Assembly: GCA_003259005.1 (NCBI GenBank)
Contig: QLII01000001.1
Span: 496,001 to 560,000, forward strand
Reading direction: 5' to 3'
DNA from: Spirosoma telluris
Lineage (GTDB): Bacteria; Bacteroidota; Bacteroidia; Cytophagales; Spirosomataceae
DNA length: 64,000 bases
In this document: one piece after another, positions 25,718 through 35,336 of the stretch
How the letters are laid out: every line of letters begins with the position of its first letter
Numbering within the stretch: the first letter of the stretch is position 1
Notes under the pieces: generated by a model
What the model was told of the DNA's origin: nothing
Databases searched by the model: none
Seen by the model: only the letters and a program-made list of their open reading frames with translations
Program-made: the position numbers and the translations under genes

Positions 25718-28162
25718 ATGAAACACATCTTTATCGTACTTATCTTCCTCATCCTCCTTTTGTTTAGCCCGCTTTTAGGACAGGCTCAGGCACTGACTCA
25801 AACCGTACGAGGCACCATAATTGATTCGGATAGCAAGCTTCCTCTGATTACGGCCACCGTACTGGTTGTAGGATCGTCCCCGCTGGTGGGCACGATAACC
25901 GACCTGAATGGCAACTTCAGATTGACCACTATTCCTACCGGACGCATTACCCTGAAATTATCTTATCTGGGCTACGAATCCAAAACCATCCCGGATATTG
26001 TCGTCAACTCCGGTAAAGAAGTCGTGCTGAACCTGAATATGCAGGAGTCTACCCTGAAGCTGGCTGAAATTGTGGTGAGGGCCAACCAGACAAAGGGCCA
26101 GGCCCTGAACGAAATGGCCCTGATCAGCGCCCGCTCCATTTCACCCGAAGAAACGAGTCGGTACGCTGGCGGATTTAACGACCCTTCGCTCATCATGTCC
26201 AATTTTGCGGGGGTGGCCAATAACCCCAACGGAAACAACGACATTATTGTCCGGGGTAATTCGCCTAAATATGTTCAGTGGCGACTGGAAGGGGTTCAAA
26301 TCACCAACCCGAACCATTTTGCCGATCAGGGTGCTATCGGTGGTGGACTCAGTACGCTGAATAACAATATTCTGGCTACGTCTGATTTTTACACAGGTGC
26401 CTTTGCGCCCGAATATGGCGATGTGTTATCCGGCGTATATGACGTAAAACTGAGAGCCGGTAATAATGAAAAACGGGAAGCTGTTTTGGGGGTGGGGATT
26501 TTGGGAACGGATTTAACCGTTGAAGGACCGTTCAAAAAAGGGTATGGGGGCTCTTATCTAGTGAATTACCGATACTCCACTATTTCCTTATTAACCGACC
26601 TGGGGTTGACCGGGGTAAAGGGAACGCCCAAATTTCAGGATGCCGCGTTCAAGGTTGTGTTGCCAACCAAAAAAGCCGGGGCCTTTTCGCTTTTCGGATT
26701 AGGTGGCTCCAGCAGTGCGCTTCTAAAAGAAGTAAAACCCGAAGTTGCAGAAACGCCCGGCGACCGTTCCATGCTCGCCGGTATTCGGGAAGACCTGGAA
26801 AAAGGATCTAATTTGCTGAATCTGGGGTTGACCCACACCCTTCCGCTGGGTACCAATAGCTACATCCACACCACGTTATCTTATTCGCAGGAAGGCATCA
26901 AAGACCAGGTTTTTGAATCCCGCATCGAAACTCAATACGACCGTAGCGGGGGCTTCCTAAAAGATTCAGTATTGTCGACCCACCCGAATTATCAAAGCCA
27001 TTTACTCAAATCGGCTTATCGGGGCGGTTTCACCTATCACAACAAACTAAACGCCCGGAATAACATCCAGATCGGCACGCAATATTCGCTTACCGAGTAT
27101 GATTACCGCCAGAGTCAACTACAGGGTGATGGCGCAAATCGGGTGTATATGCTTGATTTTCAGAAAAACATAGGCACGGTTCGGAATTATATCAGCTGGA
27201 AACACCGATTCAATGAAGCAGTTACGATGGTAACGGGCCTGCATAACATGAATGTGCTGCTCAACCATCAAAGTACCCTGGAACCCAGGTTTTCTCTGAA
27301 CTGGCAGCTTAATCCCACGAATTCGTTTCAGGTTGGCTATGGAAAACACAGCACGATGGAAAGCGCTCATACCTATTTTGCGCAGGTTCCAGCAGCAGAT
27401 GGCCAACTCAGTGAGCCCAATAAAGACCTGGGTTTGCTCAAAGCCCACCATTTTGTACTGGGTTACGAAAAACGGTTCTCTTCATCGTTGGTGGCCAAAG
27501 CGGAAGTGTATTACCAGTCCCTTTATCAGTTGCCAGTCGAAAACAGAGCGACGAGTTCGTTTGCGACCATTAATGAAGGCCCTGATTTTAATTATGTGGC
27601 CCTGGTTAACAAAGGAACCGGTAAAAATTACGGGATCGAATTGACCCTGGAAAAGAACTTTAGCCATAATTTCTATTATTTGATCAATGGCTCTCTGTAT
27701 AGTTCCACCTATAAAACCCTGGAAGGCAGAGCGCGCAATACGCCCTACAACGGTCATTACCTGATTAATCTGTTAGCCGGTAAAGAATTTGTCAAGCTGG
27801 GTAAAAATAAGAATCAGGTGCTGGGCCTGAATGCAAAAGTGTTTTTCAGTGGCGGTAAAAACATCATTCCGCTGTTACGAGATGCTGCGGGGAACTTAAC
27901 CGTTGATCCGGCCAAGAATAAGTTCTGGGATTATGACAAAGCGTATGACGTTTCATTGGGAGACCTGTCGAAGCTAGTGCTCTCAGTCAGTTACAAGTGG
28001 AATAAGCCCCGGACTACACATGAATTATTCCTGAACATGGATAATCTCACTAACAATCAGGGCAAGGTGACTGAATATTACGACCCCAGCAAGCCTGGTT
28101 CAGTAGGACATACGACCCAACGAGGATTGGTTCCCAACCTGATGTACCGGTTATATTTTTAG
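25718..28162 (+). CDS. TonB-dependent receptor with carboxypeptidase-like regulatory domain
   Basis: 814 aa. Signal peptide (IFIVLIFLILLLFSPLLGQA), CarboxypepD_reg-like domain at residues 27-115 (VRGTIIDSDSKLPLITATVL, GNFRLTTIPTGRITLKLSYL), plug domain at about 120-240 (RYAGGFNDPSLIMSNFAGVA, NDIIVRGNSPKYVQWRLEGV), then a long barrel ending in the aromatic tail NLMYRLYF. It imports or binds a ligand at the outer membrane using TonB energy; the substrate cannot be read from sequence. It shares a duplicated promoter with the next gene and follows the LytS/LytTR pair. Confidence 0.93.
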   Translation: MKHIFIVLIFLILLLFSPLLGQAQALTQTVRGTIIDSDSKLPLITATVLVVGSSPLVGTITDLNGNFRLTTIPTGRITLKLSYLGYESKTIPDIVVNSGKEVVLNLNMQESTLKLAEIVVRANQTKGQALNEMALISARSISPEETSRYAGGFNDPSLIMSNFAGVANNPNGNNDIIVRGNSPKYVQWRLEGVQITNPNHFADQGAIGGGLSTLNNNILATSDFYTGAFAPEYGDVLSGVYDVKLRAGNNEKREAVLGVGILGTDLTVEGPFKKGYGGSYLVNYRYSTISLLTDLGLTGVKGTPKFQDAAFKVVLPTKKAGAFSLFGLGGSSSALLKEVKPEVAETPGDRSMLAGIREDLEKGSNLLNLGLTHTLPLGTNSYIHTTLSYSQEGIKDQVFESRIETQYDRSGGFLKDSVLSTHPNYQSHLLKSAYRGGFTYHNKLNARNNIQIGTQYSLTEYDYRQSQLQGDGANRVYMLDFQKNIGTVRNYISWKHRFNEAVTMVTGLHNMNVLLNHQSTLEPRFSLNWQLNPTNSFQVGYGKHSTMESAHTYFAQVPAADGQLSEPNKDLGLLKAHHFVLGYEKRFSSSLVAKAEVYYQSLYQLPVENRATSSFATINEGPDFNYVALVNKGTGKNYGIELTLEKNFSHNFYYLINGSLYSSTYKTLEGRARNTPYNGHYLINLLAGKEFVKLGKNKNQVLGLNAKVFFSGGKNIIPLLRDAAGNLTVDPAKNKFWDYDKAYDVSLGDLSKLVLSVSYKWNKPRTTHELFLNMDNLTNNQGKVTEYYDPSKPGSVGHTTQRGLVPNLMYRLYF

Positions 28163-28168
28163 AACGTA

Positions 28169-28262
28169 GGCTGAAATCACCTGTTTGCAGACAGTATATC
28201 TCCTTTGGCATAGTTGAATTGCAGGCCTTTACGCTTGCATATAGTTTTGCCTCAGTTAACTA
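28169..28262 (+). promoter_or_regulatory. Promoter region B of the beta-barrel gene, copy of 25516 region
   Basis: TTG at 28219-28221 and TAGTTTTG at 28242-28249 are again 20 bp apart. The block between stop and start (GAAATCACC, TTTGCAGACAG, GGCATAGTTGAATTGCAGG, TTTACGCTT, CAGTTAACTAAT) matches region A over about 95 bp with scattered differences. Confidence 0.75.
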
Positions 28263-28281
28263 ATTTAAAACCTAAAAAATC

Positions 28282-28977
28282 ATGAATAAAAATAGAAAAA
28301 CAGGATTCCTACTCGGTATGGTTTTCCTGTCAGCAACCGTATTTGGTCAAACAAATGGGTCGGAATCAAACAAACAAACTAATGGCGAGAAAATGGCAAA
28401 AACGTATCTCGACCTAATGGTGAATGTAGTGAGTACAAACGTCAACTACGGTGATGCTAATGGTGCCCTGACTGATTACAAGAAATCGACGAACGGTATA
28501 CAGGCTGGGGTATCATTTCAAGCGGGTATTACGCATAACTTTTCCCTGGTTTCCGAGCTGTATTTTATCAGAAAGGGTGGGCAGTTAAATGCTACTAATC
28601 CATTAACTACTACTGAATCTACACTCCATTTAAATGCAATAGAATTACCGATACTGGCTCGTTTTCATATGGGGAAATTTTATGTGAATGCCGGTCCATC
28701 CATTGCCTATAATTTTAGTGGAAATCGTAAAATTGCCGATCAGTCTACCAAACTTTTATTTGAAAATTCAGGCGAAGGATTCAAGCGATTAGAAGCTGGT
28801 ATTCAGCTGGGTGGAGGAATTGAGTTTCCATTCAAACAAAAAAGGATTGCGTTGGACATACGGTACAATTACGGTTTAACCAATATCGCCTACGAAAAAG
28901 AAATGTATAACAGGGCGCTGATGATCAGTGTGCATTTTTCTAAACTCTGGAAAACAAACCCACTTGGTAGAAATTAA
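28282..28977 (+). CDS. Outer-membrane beta-barrel protein (porin-family/OmpW-like fold)
   Basis: 231 aa. Signal peptide (TGFLLGMVFLSATVFGQ), a short polar linker, then repeated amphipathic strands typical of small eight-stranded Bacteroidota barrels (GIQAGVSFQAGITHNFSLVS, LNAIELPILARFHMGKFYVN, LEAGIQLGGGIEFPFKQK) and a C-terminal strand ending SVHFSKLWKTNP. ATG 28282 follows promoter region B by about 35 bp. It is likely co-regulated with the TonB receptor upstream through the shared promoter type. Function unknown. Confidence 0.85.
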   Translation: MNKNRKTGFLLGMVFLSATVFGQTNGSESNKQTNGEKMAKTYLDLMVNVVSTNVNYGDANGALTDYKKSTNGIQAGVSFQAGITHNFSLVSELYFIRKGGQLNATNPLTTTESTLHLNAIELPILARFHMGKFYVNAGPSIAYNFSGNRKIADQSTKLLFENSGEGFKRLEAGIQLGGGIEFPFKQKRIALDIRYNYGLTNIAYEKEMYNRALMISVHFSKLWKTNPLGRN

Positions 28978-29054
28978 AAACACGGACAGCCATCCACATC
29001 CTTGTTGTCTATTCGCTCACAATAAATAGCTTGAAAAATTTAAGTAGTAAGCCA

Positions 29055-29765
29055 ATGAATGCTAATAGACCTACCGTAATCGACATGGATGTAGTAACGG
29101 AACGAGCACCAATGAGCTCCGGGCGAAAGACCTCGCTGGTTGCCGGGATACTCTACCTGCTCACGTTTGTCTCCATCCCGACCATCGCTCTCTACGGTTC
29201 GATACACGAACCGAACTACATCGTCGGCCCTGGACCGGATACGGCGATCATCATCGGTGGTATCCTCGAAATAATTGTGGCCCTGGCTGGCATTGGCACG
29301 GCAGTAACATTGTATCCTGTACTCCGGAAGCAGAACGAAGGGTTTGCATTAGGTCTGGTTGCTGCGCGAATTCTGGAATCGGGCACCATCTTCGTTGGTG
29401 TGGCGTTCCTGCTGTCAATCGTAACGTTGCGGCAGGCCGGAGCGGGAGCCGATGCATTAACTACCGGCCAGGCACTGGTTGCCCTTTATGACCGCATTTT
29501 CCTACTTGGACAAAGCTTCATGCCGGCCGTTTGTGACATGCTGCTGGGATTTCTACTGTATAAGTCACGCCTGGTGCCCCGAACCCTGTCATTGATCGGA
29601 ATGATCGGGGCACCCCTGTTAATCGCAGGGTACATGGCGGTGCTTTTCGGTGTCGTTGGGCGACATGCTCCGCTGGCGGCACTGTCCGCCGTTCCAGTCG
29701 CCTTATTTGAGTTTTCGCTCGGTATCTACCTCCTTGTTAAAGGATTCAGACCATCCTGCCAGTAG
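29055..29765 (+). CDS. DUF4386-family membrane protein
   Basis: 236 aa from ATG 29055 (a TTG at 29031 is also in frame). Six membrane helices are visible, including TSLVAGILYLLTFVSIPTIA, IIGGILEIIVALAGIGTAVT, FVGVAFLLSIVTL, LLGQSFMPAVCDMLLGFLLY, LIGMIGAPLLIAGYMAVLFG and VALFEFSLGIYLLVKGF. The pattern and length match DUF4386 proteins. No catalytic residues are known. It ends 10 bp before the S41 peptidase start, so the two are probably co-transcribed. Confidence 0.85.
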   Translation: MNANRPTVIDMDVVTERAPMSSGRKTSLVAGILYLLTFVSIPTIALYGSIHEPNYIVGPGPDTAIIIGGILEIIVALAGIGTAVTLYPVLRKQNEGFALGLVAARILESGTIFVGVAFLLSIVTLRQAGAGADALTTGQALVALYDRIFLLGQSFMPAVCDMLLGFLLYKSRLVPRTLSLIGMIGAPLLIAGYMAVLFGVVGRHAPLAALSAVPVALFEFSLGIYLLVKGFRPSCQ

Positions 29766-29775
29766 ACACTTATTT

Positions 29776-31107
29776 ATGAAACCTTCCAACCTGTTTACCT
29801 TCCTTGTATTGTCGGCCTGTGCCATTCCCTATTTCTGTACCGGGCAGTCTGCCCTGCGTCCGGCAATAAATATCCCTGAGCTGATTGATTCGATCACGCT
29901 TAGTCTGAACCGGCACTATATATTTCCGGAAAAAGCTCACCGCATGAGTGTATACCTACAGGCCCGTTTGCATAAGAAAGCATACACTTCGCTCGCCAAT
30001 TCCCCTAACGAGTTGGTAAAGCAATTACAGGTGGACCTGTCAACCGTTCATCATGATCCGCACCTGTTCATGGACTACAATCCAGCGTTTACGACCGCTC
30101 CTCCGGGAAGTATTTCATCTGCTGAGGAAGAAATGAAGCAAGCCAAAAAGTACTGGAAAGCCAACAACTATCTTTTCAAGAAAGTCGAGGTGCTACCCGG
30201 TAATATTGGCTACTTCCCGTTTACCGGATTTGTGCCGGACCTGACTGGTGCCCAACCGACTATTACAGCCGGGCTACAATTTCTAGCCAATACAAATGCG
30301 CTAATCATTGATTTGAGAGAAAACATGGGCGGCAGCCCGGAGATGGTCAGTTTATTGGAGAGTTATTTCTTCAAGACAAAAACCCATATGAATGACCTGA
30401 TTAACCGGTCAGCCAATGACACAACGGTTTTCTTTGCCGATCCTGCGAAGGCCCGGCAGCCAGCGCTGTCAATGCCCATTTATATTTTGACCAGTCACCG
30501 TACGTTCTCCGGTGCCGAAGATTTTGCCTATGGGATGCAAATGGCTAAACGAGCGATCATAGTAGGGGAAAAGACGGGTGGGGGCGCTCATCCAACCAAG
30601 CCCATTTCGGTGGGGCAGGGCATGGTCATTTCGATCCCATTTGCCCGTTCACTTAATCCGGTTACACATACGGATTGGGAAGGAACAGGGGTCATTCCGA
30701 CAGTGTCCATTGAGGCCAGCCAGGCCTTGGTAAAAGCGCAGGAGTTAGCCTTGATCGAGCAGTTACAATCGGGAATTACTGAACAGGAAAAACACCAGGT
30801 AGCGTATTTGCTTGACGAGCTTACTGCGCAACGGCAGGCACCAGCGTTGCGGATAGACGTACTCCGGGCGTATACGGGCACGTACGGCCCACTAACCATT
30901 TACCTGAAAAAAAATAAACTCTTCTGTAAGAACATGGAGGCTGGCGGTTTGCAAACGGAGCTAAAATACATTGCCAACCGGCGGTTTGTGCTGGACGATA
31001 ATGCGCACATTGAATTTGTGAAAGCAAGCAAGGGGAACTTTCCTAGTATCAAACTCTATGTCAGTGATGGGAATATAGTTGAGGAACGGCGAAAAACTCT
31101 ACCTTAA
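29776..31107 (+). CDS. S41-family (IRBP/Tsp-like) secreted peptidase
   Basis: 443 aa. Signal peptide (LFTFLVLSACAIPYFCTGQ), an N-terminal helical domain (IPELIDSITLSLNRHYIFPE, ELVKQLQVDLSTVHHDPHL) and the S41 catalytic fold with ALIIDLRENMGGSPEMVSLL and YILTSHRTFSGAEDFAYGMQ (Ser nucleophile), then GEKTGGGAHPTKPISVG. No PDZ domain is seen, as in the interphotoreceptor-retinoid-binding-protein-like branch. The C-terminus has a small beta domain (YTGTYGPLTIYLKKNKLFC) like those attached to Bacteroidota hydrolases. ATG 29776 begins a proper signal peptide. Substrate unknown. Confidence 0.88.
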   Translation: MKPSNLFTFLVLSACAIPYFCTGQSALRPAINIPELIDSITLSLNRHYIFPEKAHRMSVYLQARLHKKAYTSLANSPNELVKQLQVDLSTVHHDPHLFMDYNPAFTTAPPGSISSAEEEMKQAKKYWKANNYLFKKVEVLPGNIGYFPFTGFVPDLTGAQPTITAGLQFLANTNALIIDLRENMGGSPEMVSLLESYFFKTKTHMNDLINRSANDTTVFFADPAKARQPALSMPIYILTSHRTFSGAEDFAYGMQMAKRAIIVGEKTGGGAHPTKPISVGQGMVISIPFARSLNPVTHTDWEGTGVIPTVSIEASQALVKAQELALIEQLQSGITEQEKHQVAYLLDELTAQRQAPALRIDVLRAYTGTYGPLTIYLKKNKLFCKNMEAGGLQTELKYIANRRFVLDDNAHIEFVKASKGNFPSIKLYVSDGNIVEERRKTLP

Positions 31108-31164
31108 CTTATTATCCCAGAGCCTACCAGGAGATGCTCTCTGAGTACTTAATTCACCACAACC

Positions 31165-32028
31165 ATGAAGAAAATTCCCATTCGGCAAATTAGGGCTGCG
31201 TTTCCCGACGTACAATCTGCCGAACGATTTACGATTCGTCGGCTTCAGGATCTCGTTGGTGAAACTGATTTAATTCATGATCTGCACCGGCATGATTTCT
31301 TTTTTATTCTTGCGCTGAAAAATGGCGAGGGAATTCACGAAATAGATTTTACATCTTATCAGGTGCTCAATAATTCTATTTTCTTTTTGCGCCCAGGACA
31401 AGTACACCAGCTTGACTTAAAAGCAGGTTGCACCGGATTCCTGGTGGAATACAATACCGAATTTTACAACCCCAATACGAAGTTATCCATTCAGCGATTA
31501 AGAAAAGCCAGTAGCAAGAACTATTGTAAACTGGAGATCAGCCGGTTTGAAAAAATACAGGCTACGTTAAACGCCATGTTTCTGGAGTACACCGATAAGG
31601 AGGAGGGGTATAAAGAAGTTATAAAAGCCAATCTGGATATATTCTTTATCGAATTTGTCCGGCAAAGCCCAAATCCGACTGGCCCGCCAGTAGCGATTAA
31701 TCAATACACGCAGGAGCGTCTGGAGGAGTTTTTAGAATTGCTGGAAATACACATTACTACGTATAAGCTAGCCTCTCAGTACGCAGGCTTTATGAATCTA
31801 TCACTCTATCAGCTGAACGAAATTACGAAAACCACCCTGGGCAAAATTACCTCTGAATTAATCAATGAACGGATTGTGCTGGAGGCAAAACGGTACCTGC
31901 TGGCTACGCCTGATCAAATAAAAGAAATAGCCGATCAACTGGGCTACGAAGACGCTTCCTATTTTATTCGATTCTTCAAGAAACATTCCGGTTATACACC
32001 TGAAGCGTTCCGGCAGAACTTCGGGTAA
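31165..32028 (+). CDS. AraC-family transcriptional regulator
   Basis: 287 aa. The N-terminal cupin-like sensor domain has LHRHDFFFILALKNGEGIHE and NNSIFFLRPGQVHQLDLKAG. The C-terminal double helix-turn-helix (about 190-287) has KLASQYAGFMNLSLYQLNEI, GKITSELINERIVLEAKRYL and EIADQLGYEDASYFIRFFKK, ending GYTPEAFRQNFG. It probably activates the SDR gene 86 bp downstream or nearby genes on sensing a small molecule. Same strand as the S41 peptidase, 57 bp after its stop. Confidence 0.92.
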   Translation: MKKIPIRQIRAAFPDVQSAERFTIRRLQDLVGETDLIHDLHRHDFFFILALKNGEGIHEIDFTSYQVLNNSIFFLRPGQVHQLDLKAGCTGFLVEYNTEFYNPNTKLSIQRLRKASSKNYCKLEISRFEKIQATLNAMFLEYTDKEEGYKEVIKANLDIFFIEFVRQSPNPTGPPVAINQYTQERLEEFLELLEIHITTYKLASQYAGFMNLSLYQLNEITKTTLGKITSELINERIVLEAKRYLLATPDQIKEIADQLGYEDASYFIRFFKKHSGYTPEAFRQNFG

Positions 32029-32113
32029 GTACTGTACAACTCCATGTTTGTCCTATAAGCTAAGCTGTTGATGGACATACCTTTGTGTAAATACTTACAA
32101 CAAATTTACACAA

Positions 32114-32710
32114 ATGAAAATCATTATCGTCGGTGCAACAGGCACCATGGGAAAGCACTTAAGTAGTGCATTTGAAAGAGAACATGAAGTAATTAAAGCA
32201 GCCTCTAAAGGAACTGATATTCAGGTAGATATTACGTCAACGGAATCTATTGAAGCCATGTACAGGCAAATCGGTGCGTTTGATGCACTTATTTGCACGG
32301 CAGGACCAACCTACGTTGGTCCCTGGAAAAAAATGACCGATAACGAGTTTCGGAAAGGCGTTGAGGGCAAACTAATGGGGCAAATTAATCTGGTACTTAT
32401 CGGCCAGCACTATATTAACCCCAAAGGCTCATTCTCGCTGATCACAGGTGCGTTAACGTATGAACCGCAGCTAAACTTTGCCAATGCTTCAGCTGCAAAT
32501 GGGGCCGTTGAAGCGTTTGTGCGGGCAGCCGCGATTGAATTGGAAAATGGCATTCGCATTAATGCCGTAAGCCCAACGGTTATTGAAGATTCGCCCCATT
32601 ATTTCTCCTTTTTTCCAGGTGAAATTCCTGTAACCATGCAACAACTGGAATATGGCTTTCGCAAAGCTGTATTTGGTGCAAACACGGGCCAGATTATAAA
32701 ACCGTATTGA
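32114..32710 (+). CDS. Short-chain dehydrogenase-like protein without the YxxxK motif
   Basis: 198 aa, a compact Rossmann fold. NAD(P)-binding motif VGATGTMGKHLSSAFE, acidic strand end QVDITSTESI, NAG-like position LICTAGPTYVGPW. The usual catalytic Tyr-x-x-x-Lys region reads FANASAANGAVEAFVRAAAI, with neither Tyr nor Lys. Some small atypical SDRs share this (SAANGAVEAFVRAAALEL). So it may bind NAD(P) without classical reduction chemistry. TACCTTTG at 32078-32085 is a good -7 element for its own promoter. Confidence 0.87.
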   Translation: MKIIIVGATGTMGKHLSSAFEREHEVIKAASKGTDIQVDITSTESIEAMYRQIGAFDALICTAGPTYVGPWKKMTDNEFRKGVEGKLMGQINLVLIGQHYINPKGSFSLITGALTYEPQLNFANASAANGAVEAFVRAAAIELENGIRINAVSPTVIEDSPHYFSFFPGEIPVTMQQLEYGFRKAVFGANTGQIIKPY

Positions 32711-32849
32711 TATATAAACTAGTAAATGATATAGGTAGTTGGAGTTTTAATTTTGGTCCTTACAACTAAATTATTGTCCTATTAAAAATAGTCTGACTTA
32801 CTTTACTTTTGTTGTCAATTAAGTTTACCCTGTTAAGGAAGTTATTCGC

Positions 32850-33070
32850 ATGAAAACTAGAATAAAGTTAATTTCTTCCCTGAAGATTTGGATTGTAATC
32901 TACCCATCGATTACGTTGTTTTTTATCTATTTGGCAAGCATTTAACTGACTTGCCCATCTACCAAAGAACTTTCCTGTTGACTATTTCTCTGGTTCCCTG
33001 GGTCGTATTTATAGGTGTGCCATTCGTCGATTTAATTAGCCGATACATTTTATCGAAAATTAATAAATGA
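32850..33070 (+). CDS. Small two-helix membrane protein, one frameshift
   Basis: About 74 aa after repair. The first frame reads MKTRIKLISSLKIWIVIYPS then ITLFFIY; the second continues FGKHLTDLPIYQRTFLLTIS then LVPWVVFIGVPFVDLISRYI. Joining them needs one T in the TTT run at 32930-32932. The combined sequence, with two hydrophobic helices and the motif PLYQRT-like/VPW-VF-GVPFVD, resembles a family of short Bacteroidota membrane proteins of unknown function. TACTTTTG at 32804-32811 provides a -7 element upstream. Confidence 0.65.
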
Positions 33071-33114
33071 TCGATTTTTTCTTATTCCTATAATTGAATA
33101 GAATACTTAAAAAA

Positions 33115-34022
33115 ATGAATGTCAATAAACAATTCGATGTAATACTAGTGGGGGCAGCTATAGCGGCATGGCCGCTGCCCTGGCGCTGGGAAGAGCGCTT
33201 AGAAACGTGCTCATCATCGACAACGGACAGCCCTGTAATAGGCAAACCCCTCATTCACATAATTTTCTGACCCAGGACGGAAAGTCGCCAAACGAGATTG
33301 CCAGCCTGGCCAAAAGCCAGGTGACCTCATATGAATCAGTGGCCTGGCTTGATGCGATGGTAACAACCGTTACAAAGACGGCCAATGGCTTTGACGTGCA
33401 GCTACTAAGCGGTGAATACTATTCCGCCAGAAAACTCGTACTGGCTACTGGTATTAGAGATATCATGCCCGATATACCTGGTTTTACAGCATGTTGGGGA
33501 ATAAGTGTTCTTCACTGTCCTTATTGTCATGGCTATGAAGTACACAATCAAAAGACGGGTATTCTGGCAAATGGCGACACGGGCTTTGAATTGGCTTCTC
33601 TTATTTCAAACTGGACTTCTGAGTTAACGGTATACACCAATGGCCAATCAACGCTTTCTGAGCACCAGGAAAACAAACTGCAAACGCATTCGATCAATAT
33701 AGTAGAGACTGAAATCGAGCGTCTGGAACATCAGCATGGCTATATCCAACAGATCGTCTTCAGCGATGGAAAAAAAGCCGCTGTTACGGCTATGTATGCC
33801 CGACTGCCGTTTGTACAACCCGCAACGATTCTAGCCTCTTTAGGTATTGAGGTTACAATTGACGGGTACATCAAGGTTGATGTGGCTCAACGTACTTCAA
33901 TTCCCGGTGTCTATGCCTGTGGCGATAATACAACCCGAATGCGGACCCTTGCTAATGCCGTATCCATGGGGACAACGACTGGACTGATGGTCAACAAAGA
34001 GTTGATTGAGGAGGACTTTTAA
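33115..34022 (+). CDS. Thioredoxin-reductase-like FAD oxidoreductase, one frameshift
   Basis: About 303 aa after repair. The start codon ATG 33115 opens NKQFDVILVG, but the FAD motif GGSYSGMAAALALGRAL is reached only by adding one G to the five-G run at 33150-33154. Further on are the NAD(P) domain (TGILANGDTGFELASLIS), the redox-active CPYCHGYE, and the closing FAD motif GVYACGDNTTRMRTLANAVS. The pattern is that of thioredoxin reductase or related disulfide oxidoreductases. A terminator follows. Lesion probably a base-calling error. Confidence 0.87.
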
Positions 34023-34106
34023 CCTGAAAGCATTGAGACCTAAAACCGTATTTAGACGGACTGTAAGCGACTGATAGCGTTGGAAAGATATTAAAATTTA
34101 CGAATG

Positions 34107-34131
34107 ACCTCCGGCCTGAAACGGAGGTTTT
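34107..34131 (+). terminator. Intrinsic terminator of the reductase gene
   Basis: ACCTCCG (34107-34113) pairs with CGGAGGT (34122-34128), followed by TTT, 85 bp after the stop codon. Confidence 0.7.
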
Positions 34132-34296
34132 CGTGGACGATTTTAATTGAAGGTAGTGTTAGTGTAAGTTATTCATTTATAAACTATTACATAGGCCATA
34201 AGTAAGTCTAAATACCTTTTTATTGGACGGAAATCTCGATGATGTGGGTAGTTTTACACAAATAGAAATAACTTACGCAGGGCCGATTTCTATGAT

Positions 34297-35298
34297 CTAC
34301 GCAAGCGAATGCGTATAATTTTCGTCATAATTTCGATCATCTCGAACGCAGGCGAAAATTCGGAGCACGAGCTTATTGCGCACGTTGTTAATGACGAGCA
34401 TTTTGTTCTTGCCGGCCGCTACTTTTCGTTCGTAATAAAGCTTCAGTTCTTGACAATGTTGTATGGCCGACAAGGCTGCTAAATGGAGTAATGACTTGAC
34501 TTTTTTATTCGCCATCTGACTCACTTTTGCTTTCCCTTTGCGCTGGCCTGAGCTGTGCTCAAAGGGAACAACACCCGCATAACAAGCATACTTCTTAGGG
34601 TCTGTAATGCTCTTAAACTCGTTACTCGTAATGATCACTTCAACTGCTGTCGTCTGGCTGATGCCTTTAATGGAGGTCACTCGCTCGAATAGGTGCTTGA
34701 GTTCAGCATCACTTTCAATCACCTCAGCAATTGATTTATCCGTGGCTTTCAAATCTGATTTGAGCGCTTTTAGGGACTGTTGGCAAGCTTGCAGATTGGC
34801 TTTTTGATCATCCTTGCTGATAAATCCTTCGGTGTTAGATAGAGGAGTCTTTAACAGTTTGATGGCCTTGGTCAAGCGAGCCCGTTGGGCGGTGAGTCGA
34901 TCTAACTTGCTGATAACCTGGCGTGGGGGTGCCCACAGGCGGGCATCTTCGCGGTTTTTATAGGCAAATAAGGCAATGCGTTTTGAATCGAGTTTGTCGG
35001 TTTTACCCCGGCATAAGCCCAAACTGTCTTTAATATGAGCTGCCCGCTCGACCCAAATTGATGTTTGGGAGTGGAGAGCATTTAGTAAAGGGTTATTATA
35101 GATACCTGTAAACTCCAGGCAAAATAGGCAATCGACCAGTTTGGCTTTGGTTTGTTTGCGAAGCTCTTTGAGGAACTGAGTAATGCCTTTTTTGTCGTTG
35201 CTCACCCGCTGATGAAAGACAACTTTATTGCTGATCACAACGGCAAAATCAAGGGTGTCTTTAGAGACATCAATACCAACGAAATGGGTAAAATTCAT
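34297..35298 (-). CDS. IS110-family transposase (DEDD recombinase), element A
   Basis: 333 aa from ATG 35298, matching the 336-aa transposase of element B; an earlier in-frame start at 35334 adds 12 unconserved residues. N-terminal RuvC-like DEDD domain: THFVGIDVSKDTLDFAVV, LEFTGIYNNPLLNALH, GKTDKLDSKRIALFAYKNR. C-terminal Transposase_20 domain with ITSIKGISQTTAVEVIITSN, YAGVVPFEHSSGQRKGKAKV (likely catalytic Ser) and HLAALSAIQHCQELKLYY. It moves the element by RNA-guided recombination in the known IS110 mechanism. The frame is intact, so it may be active. Confidence 0.94.
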   Translation of the reverse strand: MNFTHFVGIDVSKDTLDFAVVISNKVVFHQRVSNDKKGITQFLKELRKQTKAKLVDCLFCLEFTGIYNNPLLNALHSQTSIWVERAAHIKDSLGLCRGKTDKLDSKRIALFAYKNREDARLWAPPRQVISKLDRLTAQRARLTKAIKLLKTPLSNTEGFISKDDQKANLQACQQSLKALKSDLKATDKSIAEVIESDAELKHLFERVTSIKGISQTTAVEVIITSNEFKSITDPKKYACYAGVVPFEHSSGQRKGKAKVSQMANKKVKSLLHLAALSAIQHCQELKLYYERKVAAGKNKMLVINNVRNKLVLRIFACVRDDRNYDENYTHSLA

Positions 35299-35336
35299 AT
35301 CTTTGACTTGGTTAAAGTGAATAATGATCAACACCT

